Shown piece by piece: positions 1 to 5,824 of a DNA stretch of 13,131 nt; position 1 is the first letter of the stretch; every line of letters begins with the position of its first letter. The translations under genes were made by a program, and so were the position numbers. Origin of the DNA: Caldifarciminota bacterium. Its GTDB lineage: Bacteria > Hydrothermota > Hydrothermia > LBFQ01 > DSFT01. The stretch lies in assembly GCA_015494735.1 (NCBI GenBank), contig WGAQ01000022.1, forward strand, positions 1-13,131, given 5' to 3'. The notes under the pieces were generated by a model that worked only from the letters and a program-made list of their open reading frames with translations, searched no databases and was not told where the DNA came from.

Positions 1-22
1 CTGACCTGAGTGGAGTGTGAAC

Positions 23-156
23 TGGGAGTGGGAGCAGTATTCCAATGGTGAGCACTGCAGTTCCCATCTGACCTGAGTGGAGTGTGAACTGGGAGTGGGA
101 GCAGTATTCCAATGGTGAGCACTGCAGTTCCCATCTGACCTGAGTGGAGTGTGAAC
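23..156 (+). repeat. Tandem duplication of one CRISPR spacer-repeat unit
   Basis: The 67-bp unit at 23-89 (37-bp spacer plus repeat) is repeated without a mismatch at 90-156. The two spacers are therefore identical. Duplicate spacers usually arise by recombination between repeats. An assembly artefact at a repetitive contig edge is the alternative. Confidence 0.95.
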
Positions 157-230
157 TATTATGAAGCGGTGATTACAGCTGTGCAGGTGATTGAGTTCCC
201 ATCTGACCTGAGTGGAGTGTGAACTTTTAA

Positions 231-260
231 AACCCGTTTAAACCCGTTCAAATTCGTTTA
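231..260 (+). repeat. 10-bp tandem triplicate inside CRISPR spacer 4
   Basis: Spacer 4 (225-261) consists mostly of three consecutive 10-mers: AACCCGTTTA, AACCCGTTCA and AATTCGTTTA. They differ by one or two bases. Such phased short repeats resemble plasmid or viral iterons, so the protospacer may come from a replication origin or other repeated control region. That source is inference. Confidence 0.8.
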
Positions 261-459
261 AGTCCCTATCTGACCTGAGTGGAGTGTGAACGCAGGAGCC
301 ATGCGGGAGGGCTCTTGGGATTGGTGGGTCCCCATCTGACCTGAGTGGAGTGTGAATTATGACGGGGCTGGTCTGGAATATGTGGATGAGTATAGTCCCC
401 ATCTGACCTGAGTGGAGTGTGAACCGGTGTAGCTGGCATGCGGCGGGATGGTGGAACCC

Positions 460-488
460 GTTCCATCTGGTTTTGCAGGAGGAAATCG
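460..488 (+). repeat. Degenerate terminal CRISPR repeat
   Basis: The sequence GTTCCATCTG at 460-469 matches the repeat's first 11 bases with one C deleted. The rest (TGCAGGAGG) only loosely resembles TGAGTGGAG of the repeat. It lies 35 bp after the last good repeat, the expected spacer distance, so 425-459 is probably a last spacer. A decayed final repeat is typical of the trailer end. Confidence 0.55.
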
Positions 489-493
489 AATAG

Positions 494-610
494 ATGTTTT
501 GTGAAGGCAGAAAGGTCTTCTCCGGTTATATGAATCGTATTAACCCATGGGAAGAAGCGGGATTCGGGATGGGCTCTTTCCGGATGAACATATCCCCCGG
601 AAAACTTTAA
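494..610 (+). CDS. possible 38-residue small protein
   Basis: ATG at 494 opens 38 codons and ends at TAA 608-610. AGGAGG at 477-482 lies 11 nt upstream, a strong though slightly distant ribosome binding site that overlaps the degenerate CRISPR repeat. The peptide begins MFCEGRKV, contains NPWEEAG near its middle and four methionines, and has no membrane segment or recognisable domain. Its stop falls inside the presumed herA promoter, 13 nt before the herA ATG, so it could be a leader ORF, a remnant of a gene interrupted by the array, or chance. No homologue is recognised. Confidence 0.25.
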   Translation: MFCEGRKVFSGYMNRINPWEEAGFGMGSFRMNISPGKL

Positions 611-613
611 CAT
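606..613 (+). promoter_or_regulatory. candidate -10 element of herA
   Basis: TTTAACAT lies 10 nt before the herA ATG and no Shine-Dalgarno sequence is present, so a leaderless or nearly leaderless transcript is likely. TGAACA at 585-590, 17 bp upstream of the TAACAT hexamer, could serve as a weak -35. Same octamer pattern (TTTAAnnT) as four other gene starts in the window. Confidence 0.4.
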
Positions 614-623
614 TAAGACCCTG

Positions 624-2165
624 ATGAGCGAGCGGAAGGTTCTGGGAATAACAGTTGGTCAGATTACACCCTATCGCCTGAGGTTTCGCAGTACGCAGCC
701 ACCCCGTGTGGGGCAATTCGTAATTGTGGAGAGCGAGGGGAAGCGGTATCTCGGGCTGGTTTCGAGCACTTTTTCGGAGAATCCTTATCTTTCGGATATT
801 GCATTGACACCGCAGTATGTGGAGAGGACCAATCGTCTTACGGGGAACAGGGTCGTGTACGAGGCCACGGTGAATATTCTGGGTGAAATATCGGAAGAGG
901 GAATCTCCACGCTGAAATCTCCTCCAGTTCCCGGAATGCCGGTCTATGTGGCGGATGTGGAGACCCTGTGGGAGGTGTTCAGGGCCAGCGATGAGCGCCA
1001 CGTCCGGATAGGGGTCCTGCTTTCCAATCCGGAAGTCCCCGTCCATATAAATCTGGAGCAGGCGGTCCTCAGGCACATGGCGGTTCTGGCCGTGACGGGC
1101 GCCGGAAAATCCAACACCGTGGGCGTCCTCCTGGAGAGAATTGCGGAAAAGAACGGAACGGCCCTGATACTGGACATCCACGGGGAATATACGAACCTTA
1201 AACTGGATAATGGACAGGTAAATGTAATAGAGCCGGTCATAGACCCGGCCCTTCTTGACCTCGATGAGCTGGCTGGATTGCTGGGAATAGACATGGATTC
1301 CGCTGCCCAGATGTACTACCTCCTCAGCGTGGTGAAGGATAAGGTGGATGATAGATGGTTTTCCGGTTCCGGGGATGCGGAGGATAACGATTTCGATTCC
1401 TTCATGAGACAGGAGAAGGATTACCTGAAAGAACTGGAGCACGAATTGAACAATATCCTCGAGGATAAGGAAGAGAGAGGGGTTTACGGGAGAGATACCA
1501 TCACCCGCCTCCTCAATCGATTGAACCTCCTGTCCCGCCGATTCAAATCACTGTTCAGGAATAATGCCACCCCCCTGCTGGACATGATTAAAGAACATCA
1601 GATAAACGTCCTCAACCTGAGCGGTCTGGACGAGGACAAATCCGACGTAATCATATCCCACATACTTTACAAGGTCCTGAGGGACAGGAAGGGGGATGTG
1701 GATAGACAGAAACTCAGGGCTCCCATAGTTGTAATTCTCGAAGAAGCCCATCTATTCGCATCCCGCGGGCGGAAGACCCGCTCCAGATATGTGCTTAACC
1801 GGATTGCAAGGGAGGGACGGAAATTCGGAGTGGGGCTCTGGCTGGTATCGCAGCGCCCCAAGGGACTGGACCCGGACATCCTCTCCCAGATGAATAACAT
1901 GATAATCCTCAAACTGGTGGAGCCCGAAGACCAGGCCCACGTTCAGAGGTCATCGGAAATGCTCAGCAGGGAACTGGTGGAGTATCTGCCAGCCCTCAAC
2001 CCCGGAGAAGCCATAGTCATCGGCAATATGACCCGTATTCCCCTGCTGGTACGCATCGATAAATCCAGAGCCAAGATGAAAGGGCAGGACCCTCCCGTCA
2101 TATCCAGCTGGAAGAAATCGGAATCCGGAAAAAAGGGCAATCGATTCCTCGATGACCTCGTTTGA
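624..2165 (+). CDS. herA: HerA-type hexameric DNA helicase/translocase
   Basis: A 513-aa protein of archaeal HerA type. HerA is a FtsK/VirD4-like ring ATPase that works with the NurA nuclease in 5'-end resection of DNA breaks. The N-terminal ~90 residues form the HAS-barrel (VLGITVGQITPYRLRF...VGQFVIVES). The RecA-like core has Walker A AVTGAGKS (residues 156-163), then ALILDIHGEY (180-189), Walker B VVILEEAHLF (369-378) with catalytic Glu, and the sensor motif SQRPKGLD (409-416). Residues 240-310 form a charged helical insert. The length equals the family norm. The ATG at 624 is chosen because the N-terminus aligns with the HAS-barrel start; there is no ribosome binding site. No nurA, mre11 or rad50 gene is in the window. 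HerA is standard in archaea and patchy in bacteria, so transfer is plausible. Confidence 0.93.
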   Translation: MSERKVLGITVGQITPYRLRFRSTQPPRVGQFVIVESEGKRYLGLVSSTFSENPYLSDIALTPQYVERTNRLTGNRVVYEATVNILGEISEEGISTLKSPPVPGMPVYVADVETLWEVFRASDERHVRIGVLLSNPEVPVHINLEQAVLRHMAVLAVTGAGKSNTVGVLLERIAEKNGTALILDIHGEYTNLKLDNGQVNVIEPVIDPALLDLDELAGLLGIDMDSAAQMYYLLSVVKDKVDDRWFSGSGDAEDNDFDSFMRQEKDYLKELEHELNNILEDKEERGVYGRDTITRLLNRLNLLSRRFKSLFRNNATPLLDMIKEHQINVLNLSGLDEDKSDVIISHILYKVLRDRKGDVDRQKLRAPIVVILEEAHLFASRGRKTRSRYVLNRIAREGRKFGVGLWLVSQRPKGLDPDILSQMNNMIILKLVEPEDQAHVQRSSEMLSRELVEYLPALNPGEAIVIGNMTRIPLLVRIDKSRAKMKGQDPPVISSWKKSESGKKGNRFLDDLV

Positions 2166-2166
2166 G

Positions 2167-2174
2167 TTTAAACT
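2167..2174 (+). promoter_or_regulatory. candidate -10 element of the Rrf2-folK operon
   Basis: TTTAAACT sits in the 17-bp gap after herA, 8 nt before the Rrf2 ATG, which has no Shine-Dalgarno. It overlaps the palindrome AGTTTAAACT (2165-2174). No good -35 is seen. It suggests a separate, leaderless transcript, though read-through from herA is also possible. Confidence 0.35.
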
Positions 2175-2182
2175 TTTAGTAG

Positions 2183-2608
2183 ATGATTAGATTGTCCAAT
2201 AAAGCCGAGTATGGGATAAGAGCCCTGATAAGGCTCTCCATGAAGGGGAACCTGACCACCCGGGAGCTGGCCTTTATGGAATTCATACCGGAAAGATTCC
2301 TGGAGCACATAATGAAGGACTTCAAGGATGCCGGTATAGTAATCGGGAAAAGGGGACCGAAAGGTGGATACGTCCTCGCCAAAAAACCCTCCGAAATAAC
2401 CCTTGGCGACATAATAAAGGCCCTCGAGGGGAAAACTGCTATCGTTAAATGCCTGGACGATGAGAATGCGTGCAGTCTCGTGGCATTCTGCGTTATGAGG
2501 AGCTTCTGGAGGAAGGTCCAGGACCAGCTGGAAAAGGCCTTCTACAGCATCACCCTTCAGGACATCCTGGACGACATCAAAAATGAAAGACTACTTACGG
2601 ATAGCTGA
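2183..2608 (+). CDS. Rrf2/IscR-family transcription regulator
   Basis: A 141-aa Rrf2-family DNA-binding protein. The N-terminus MIRLSNKAEYGIRALIRL is the classic Rrf2 start. A winged helix-turn-helix follows (about residues 24-65: TTRELAF...FLEHIMKDFKDAGIV...GPKGGYVLAK), then the dimerisation helix. Three cysteines, C90, C97 and C103 (Cys-x6-Cys-x5-Cys), lie where IscR, NsrR and RsrR bind an iron-sulfur cluster, so it probably senses Fe-S status, redox state or NO. It lies 17 bp after herA and its last 26 bp overlap the phosphatase gene, so it is probably first gene of a four-gene operon. Self-regulation is likely but no operator is recognised beyond the AGTTTAAACT palindrome at the start. 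It could regulate genes elsewhere. Confidence 0.9.
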   Translation: MIRLSNKAEYGIRALIRLSMKGNLTTRELAFMEFIPERFLEHIMKDFKDAGIVIGKRGPKGGYVLAKKPSEITLGDIIKALEGKTAIVKCLDDENACSLVAFCVMRSFWRKVQDQLEKAFYSITLQDILDDIKNERLLTDS

Positions 2609-3368
2609 GAAGGCTGCTCTCGTCGGTGGGAACATACTCAGGTACTACTTCGAGCATCTGAAGGAACTGGATGTTCGGGAAAAGGCGAGGAACGATTACG
2701 TCACGCAGGCTGATATAGAGAGCGAAAGGGCAATCCGCTCCATCATAAGTTCGGCCTTCCCCGACCACATGATAGTGGGTGAGGAGGAGGGGATTTCCGG
2801 AAGGGGCAGATATGTGTGGTATGTGGACCCTCTCGATGGCACCAAGAACTTCATGAGGGGTCTGGATGTCTTCGGAGTCTCCATAGCCCTGGAGGTGGAT
2901 GGCCAGCTGGTGCTGGGTGTCGTGTATTCGCCCGTGAGGGATGAATTCTACCATGCCCTTCGTGGAGAGGGGGCCTACAAGAACGGAAAGCGCATATACG
3001 TCAGTGGAAAGAAGGAGCTGAGGGGCTCCTTTCTGGCGACGGGTTTTCCTCACAGGAGCGGGGATGTGGTTGAGGTCTACATAGAAACCTTTCGGGCTTT
3101 TTCCAGAGACACCACGGGCATAAGGCGTATGGGCTCTGCGGCAATGGACCTGTGCATGGTGGCGGAGGGAATATTCGACGCCTTCTGGGAATACCATCTG
3201 AAACCATGGGACATAGCGGCAGGTATCGTGATTGTGGAAGAGGCCGGTGGTGTTGTGAGCGACTTCAGGGGTGGAAAGGGTTATCTGAAGACGGGCAACG
3301 TTCTGGGTGCCGCATCACCTGAATTGCATCGGGAGATGCTCGAAGTGCTCAGAAAGTATGATAGATAA
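2583..3368 (+). CDS. inositol monophosphatase family phosphatase
   Basis: A 261-aa member of the Mg2+-dependent, Li+-sensitive phosphatase superfamily (IMPase/SuhB, archaeal FBPase/IMPase, CysQ). Metal ligands are visible: GEEEG (66-70), DPLDGTKNF (82-90) and the C-terminal KPWDIAAG (207-214). The VTQAD motif (40-44) and the length are typical. Likely substrates are myo-inositol-1-phosphate or fructose-1,6-bisphosphate; 3',5'-bisphosphoadenosine is less likely but sequence reading cannot decide. It is cytosolic, with no signal peptide. The ATG at 2583 gives the usual N-terminus and overlaps the regulator by 26 bp; the stop overlaps the next gene by 11 bp, so translation is probably coupled. 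In thermophiles this enzyme can make the osmolyte di-myo-inositol phosphate, but no partner gene is here. Confidence 0.9.
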   Translation: MKDYLRIAEKAALVGGNILRYYFEHLKELDVREKARNDYVTQADIESERAIRSIISSAFPDHMIVGEEEGISGRGRYVWYVDPLDGTKNFMRGLDVFGVSIALEVDGQLVLGVVYSPVRDEFYHALRGEGAYKNGKRIYVSGKKELRGSFLATGFPHRSGDVVEVYIETFRAFSRDTTGIRRMGSAAMDLCMVAEGIFDAFWEYHLKPWDIAAGIVIVEEAGGVVSDFRGGKGYLKTGNVLGAASPELHREMLEVLRKYDR

Positions 3369-3783
3369 CGCAGTGAAATTCCTCAGGGACAGGTTTGGCA
3401 TAGAGATTCCCGGTGAGTATGGTCTCGTGGACAGAGGGGACATCTGGATTGTGGCAAAGGAACTTCTGGACTTTGATGAGCGGATAAGGGTCAACAGATA
3501 CGGAATCCGTCTGGTCAGGGTCTTCAAAAAGGGGATGAAACTTACTACCTCCGGCGCTCAGGTGATAGGTCATTTGGCGACGAAGAACGTGGTCCATCTG
3601 GAGAAGTGGGAGGATGTGGTAAAACTGGTGGAAGGGGGAAATGTGGTGGGGCAATTCCCCGTGGAGAGGGGGCAGGTTATCGTGAAGTACGGTGATGATA
3701 TAATCGGGATTGCCCTGTACGATGGAGTGAAACTGAAGAGCCAGATTCCATCTTCCAGAAGGATAGGCCTGAAGAGGGAATGA
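3358..3783 (+). CDS. stand-alone PUA-like RNA-binding domain protein (NOL1/NOP2/RsmF C-terminal type)
   Basis: A 141-aa protein resembling the PUA-like domain at the C-terminus of RsmF/NOL1/NOP2 rRNA m5C methyltransferases. Seen: GDIWIVAKEL (27-36), the YGIRLVRVFKKGMKLTTSGAQVIG stretch (residues 48-71), and the ending GQVIVKYGDDIIGIALYDG followed by KSQIPSSRR (127-135), which parallels the family's gYv.v.y.g..lG..l..g..kn.yPk..R pattern. The methyltransferase domain is absent, so by inference it is an RNA-binding accessory to rRNA or tRNA modification. The start at 3358 is preferred to an in-frame ATG at 3307 because the longer form would run deep into the phosphatase gene and its extra 17 residues look unrelated. 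The ATGA overlap with folK implies coupling. Family assignment is by pattern memory only. Confidence 0.65.
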   Translation: MIDNAVKFLRDRFGIEIPGEYGLVDRGDIWIVAKELLDFDERIRVNRYGIRLVRVFKKGMKLTTSGAQVIGHLATKNVVHLEKWEDVVKLVEGGNVVGQFPVERGQVIVKYGDDIIGIALYDGVKLKSQIPSSRRIGLKRE

Positions 3784-4277
3784 ACTACGCATACCTTTCC
3801 CTGGGTTCCAATCTCTTCGACAGGATGGGCAATCTCAGGAGGGCCATTCGGAGGATGGGGGATTTCGGGGAAATCATCGCCGTCTCATCCGTTTACGAGA
3901 CCCAGCCCCATGGGTTCGAATACCAGGGTTCTTTCCTCAATATGGTGGTCCTGATATCTTTCCCTGACGGTCCCTATCGTCTCCTGGAAGTCGTGGAGAA
4001 AATCGAGATGGGCATGGGGAGAAAGAGGCCCTTCCCCAATTCCCCGAGAATCATCGATATCGACATCCTCTTCTTCGGGCATCTGAAGGTGGACAGCCCC
4101 GACCTCACCATACCCCACAGGGGCTTTTACAGGAGGAAATTCATGTACCTTCCGGCCCTGGAGGTGGCCTCCATTGGATTCAGGGGTTTCTGGAGGGATG
4201 AATTCGACCCCCATGATGGATGGATAAATCTGTATCGCGCGAGGTCCCCGGGCGGGAGAGCGGTTAATTTTCTTTGA
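3780..4277 (+). CDS. folK: 2-amino-4-hydroxy-6-hydroxymethyldihydropteridine pyrophosphokinase
   Basis: HPPK (165 aa) transfers pyrophosphate from ATP to 6-hydroxymethyl-dihydropterin, the step before dihydropteroate synthase in folate synthesis. Motifs in order: YLSLGSNL (5-12), YETQPHGFEYQGSFLN (39-54), the signature PRIIDIDILFFG (89-100) with the two Mg-binding Asp D93 and D95, and IPHRGFYRRKFMYLPALEVA (111-130). Length is typical (about 160). The ATG overlaps the stop of the upstream gene (ATGA), and AGAGGG just before it is too close to be a good ribosome binding site, so expression depends on coupling. Other folate genes are not in the window. It is the last gene of the cluster; no terminator is evident before the pectate lyase gene. 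Confidence 0.95.
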   Translation: MNYAYLSLGSNLFDRMGNLRRAIRRMGDFGEIIAVSSVYETQPHGFEYQGSFLNMVVLISFPDGPYRLLEVVEKIEMGMGRKRPFPNSPRIIDIDILFFGHLKVDSPDLTIPHRGFYRRKFMYLPALEVASIGFRGFWRDEFDPHDGWINLYRARSPGGRAVNFL

Positions 4278-4298
4278 TATGAGGGAATTTGCTGCCTC

Positions 4299-4306
4299 TT
4301 TAAACT
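4299..4306 (+). promoter_or_regulatory. candidate -10 element of the pectate lyase gene
   Basis: TTTAAACT, identical to the octamer before the Rrf2 gene, ends 6 nt before the GTG start. With no Shine-Dalgarno sequence, the GTG would be at or near +1. TTGATA at 4274-4279 resembles a -35 but the spacing (21 bp) is long. Confidence 0.4.
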
Positions 4307-4312
4307 TCCACC

Positions 4313-5824
4313 GTGGTGATAATCTGTCTCCTTTCCGGAGCTCCGGCATTTCCCAGTGCGCAGGGGTATGGGGCTGAATCTGCAGGGGGCAGGGGAGGAG
4401 TCGTCCTCGAGGTCACCAGTCTGGAGGATGCGGGATATGGTACCCTGAGGTGGGCGGTGGAGGAGAACACCGGTCCCAGAACGGTTGTGTTCCGGGTGAG
4501 CGGGATTATTACACTTCGCTCTCCCATAAGGGTGGATGCCCCCTATATTACCATAGCCGGTCAGACATCCCCCGGTGGCATCACCATAAGGGGAAAGGAT
4601 ATGGACTATGCTCTGATGGAGATACGGACCCACGATGTGATTATCCGTTATATCCGGATGAGGCCGGGACATCGGGCCCCCGACTGCTCAGCCATAAGGA
4701 TAGATGATTTCGAAGATGGGGACAGCATATACAACGTGATACTGGACCACCTCTCCATATCCTGGAATACGGACGAGGGAGTTTCCATATACGGAGCCGA
4801 CAATGGGATATCAGGGATTACCGTTCAGAATTCCATCTTCTCCGAGCCTCTGTCTGTTCATCCGACGACCGTTCTGACCGGAGGGAACGATTCTGCTCAG
4901 GCTTCCAGAGTGGTGAATGTGGATTTCCACCATAATCTTTTCCTCACCACCGGCTACAGGAATCCCCTCGTGAAAACGCCATCGTTTCGATTTATCAACA
5001 ATCTGGTTTATAACTGGCGCTTCTATGCCGTGCAGGTAATAGGCGGTGTGAATGCGGATGTGGTGGGCAACATTTTCATCAGGGGACCTCTGGATACCGT
5101 GTACATGTACCATTCCATCACTGCTTCCTCCGCCCATAATACGGATGCCGTAGGAGGCAAGCCGTCCCTGTACGTGAGGGACAACATCGGGCCATATAAT
5201 CCGGACCCATCGAATGATAACTGGGTGATGGTCTATGAGGTTACCGGGGAAAACGGCTCCCAGGTGGGGCCGGCTCCCGATCTATGGAGAAGGTCGGGTC
5301 CCCTTCCAGGGGCGTTGTATCCGGTGGAAATTGCTTCCGTCGATACGCTGGAAAGCATGCTGTTGCCGGCATCGGGTGCTTCCCGCAGGGTGGATGGGTG
5401 GGGCAGGATGGTGGATGCCCGCGACAGTGTGGACAGGAGAGTCATTTCGGATTTCCTTTCCGGAAGGGGCTTCGTCCCGGACAGCGAGGAAGAGGTTGGG
5501 GGTTTCATTTCCATGCCCTCCCTCGAGCCCTATCCCGATGGAGACCACGATGGTATGTCGGATATATGGGAGGATGCAGTGGGGCTGGACAGAAGTAATC
5601 CCTTCGATGGGAATGGCCATGACTTTTCGCCCATTTATACGAATCTGGAGGTTTTCCTGAATGGTCTGAGGCCCGTATTCCTGATGGACCCGGAGAAACC
5701 CGTAAAGGGGAAGTGCCTGTTCGATGTGGTCGGAAGGAAACTGTCATCCGGCCCCGGCACGGGCATCTGCATATATTCATCCGGGAGAGGTTTCAGGCCA
5801 TTTATGAAGTGGAACCATCGATGA
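4313..5824 (+). CDS. secreted pectate lyase-like parallel beta-helix protein with sorting tail
   Basis: A 503-aa pectate-lyase family protein. The mature part begins QGYGAESAGGRGG, typical of this group. Features in order: VTSLEDAGYGTLRWA (34-48), ITIAGQTSPGGITIRG (79-94), VIIRYIRMRPG (109-119), DHLSISWNTDEGVS (145-158, Ca-binding acids), HHNLF (206-210), RNPL with the likely catalytic Arg216, and FINNLVYNW (227-235). The C-terminus has the calcium-type stretch DGDHDGMSDIWEDAVGL (409-425) and YTNLEVFLN (442-450), then about 35 residues with DVVGRKL (471-477) that resemble a type IX secretion sorting domain. It probably cleaves pectic polysaccharide outside the cell. An in-frame stop at 4301 forces the GTG at 4313 (or 4316). 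The signal peptide (VVIICLLSGAPAFPSA) has no basic n-region, so an odd start or sequence error is possible. Confidence 0.85.
   Translation: MVIICLLSGAPAFPSAQGYGAESAGGRGGVVLEVTSLEDAGYGTLRWAVEENTGPRTVVFRVSGIITLRSPIRVDAPYITIAGQTSPGGITIRGKDMDYALMEIRTHDVIIRYIRMRPGHRAPDCSAIRIDDFEDGDSIYNVILDHLSISWNTDEGVSIYGADNGISGITVQNSIFSEPLSVHPTTVLTGGNDSAQASRVVNVDFHHNLFLTTGYRNPLVKTPSFRFINNLVYNWRFYAVQVIGGVNADVVGNIFIRGPLDTVYMYHSITASSAHNTDAVGGKPSLYVRDNIGPYNPDPSNDNWVMVYEVTGENGSQVGPAPDLWRRSGPLPGALYPVEIASVDTLESMLLPASGASRRVDGWGRMVDARDSVDRRVISDFLSGRGFVPDSEEEVGGFISMPSLEPYPDGDHDGMSDIWEDAVGLDRSNPFDGNGHDFSPIYTNLEVFLNGLRPVFLMDPEKPVKGKCLFDVVGRKLSSGPGTGICIYSSGRGFRPFMKWNHR

Larger units (their letters stand above)
1..424 (+). CRISPR. 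CRISPR array, trailer end (7 repeats, first one cut)
   Basis: A 30-bp repeat starting GTTCCCATCTGACC and ending GTGGAGTGTGAAC recurs at 1-22 (cut by the window edge), 60-89, 127-156, 195-224, 262-291, 328-357 and 395-424. Spacers are 37, 37, 38, 37, 36 and 37 bp. Repeat ends GTTC/GAAC are inverted. Repeats 2-4 are identical. Repeat 5 begins GTCCCT, repeats 6 and 7 begin GTCCCC, and repeat 6 ends GAAT. Mutations thus accumulate to the right, which normally marks the old, leader-distal end, so the leader and any cas genes should lie left of the window. The 3' GAAC end also fits + strand crRNA with a GTGTGAAC handle, as in many type I/III repeats. No cas gene is visible here, so the subtype cannot be set. 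Confidence 0.97.

Noticed and set aside
422..493. Open frame ending WNPFHLVLQEEIE before the TAG at 491, possible end of a broken gene
   Set aside because: It is only about 23 codons, blocked by a stop in the last CRISPR repeat, with no start; too short to support.
266..613. 115-codon minus-strand ORF across the CRISPR tail
   Set aside because: It is made of CRISPR repeat and spacer sequence; the recurrent HSTQVR peptide is just the translated repeat.
540..1442. 300-codon minus-strand ORF opposite herA
   Set aside because: It lies antisense to a strongly conserved helicase gene, has no recognisable domain, and reflects codon structure of herA.
624..4277. herA-to-folK block as a novel defence island beside the CRISPR array
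   Set aside because: The Rrf2, phosphatase and FolK genes are housekeeping families, and no nuclease, toxin or defence effector is present.
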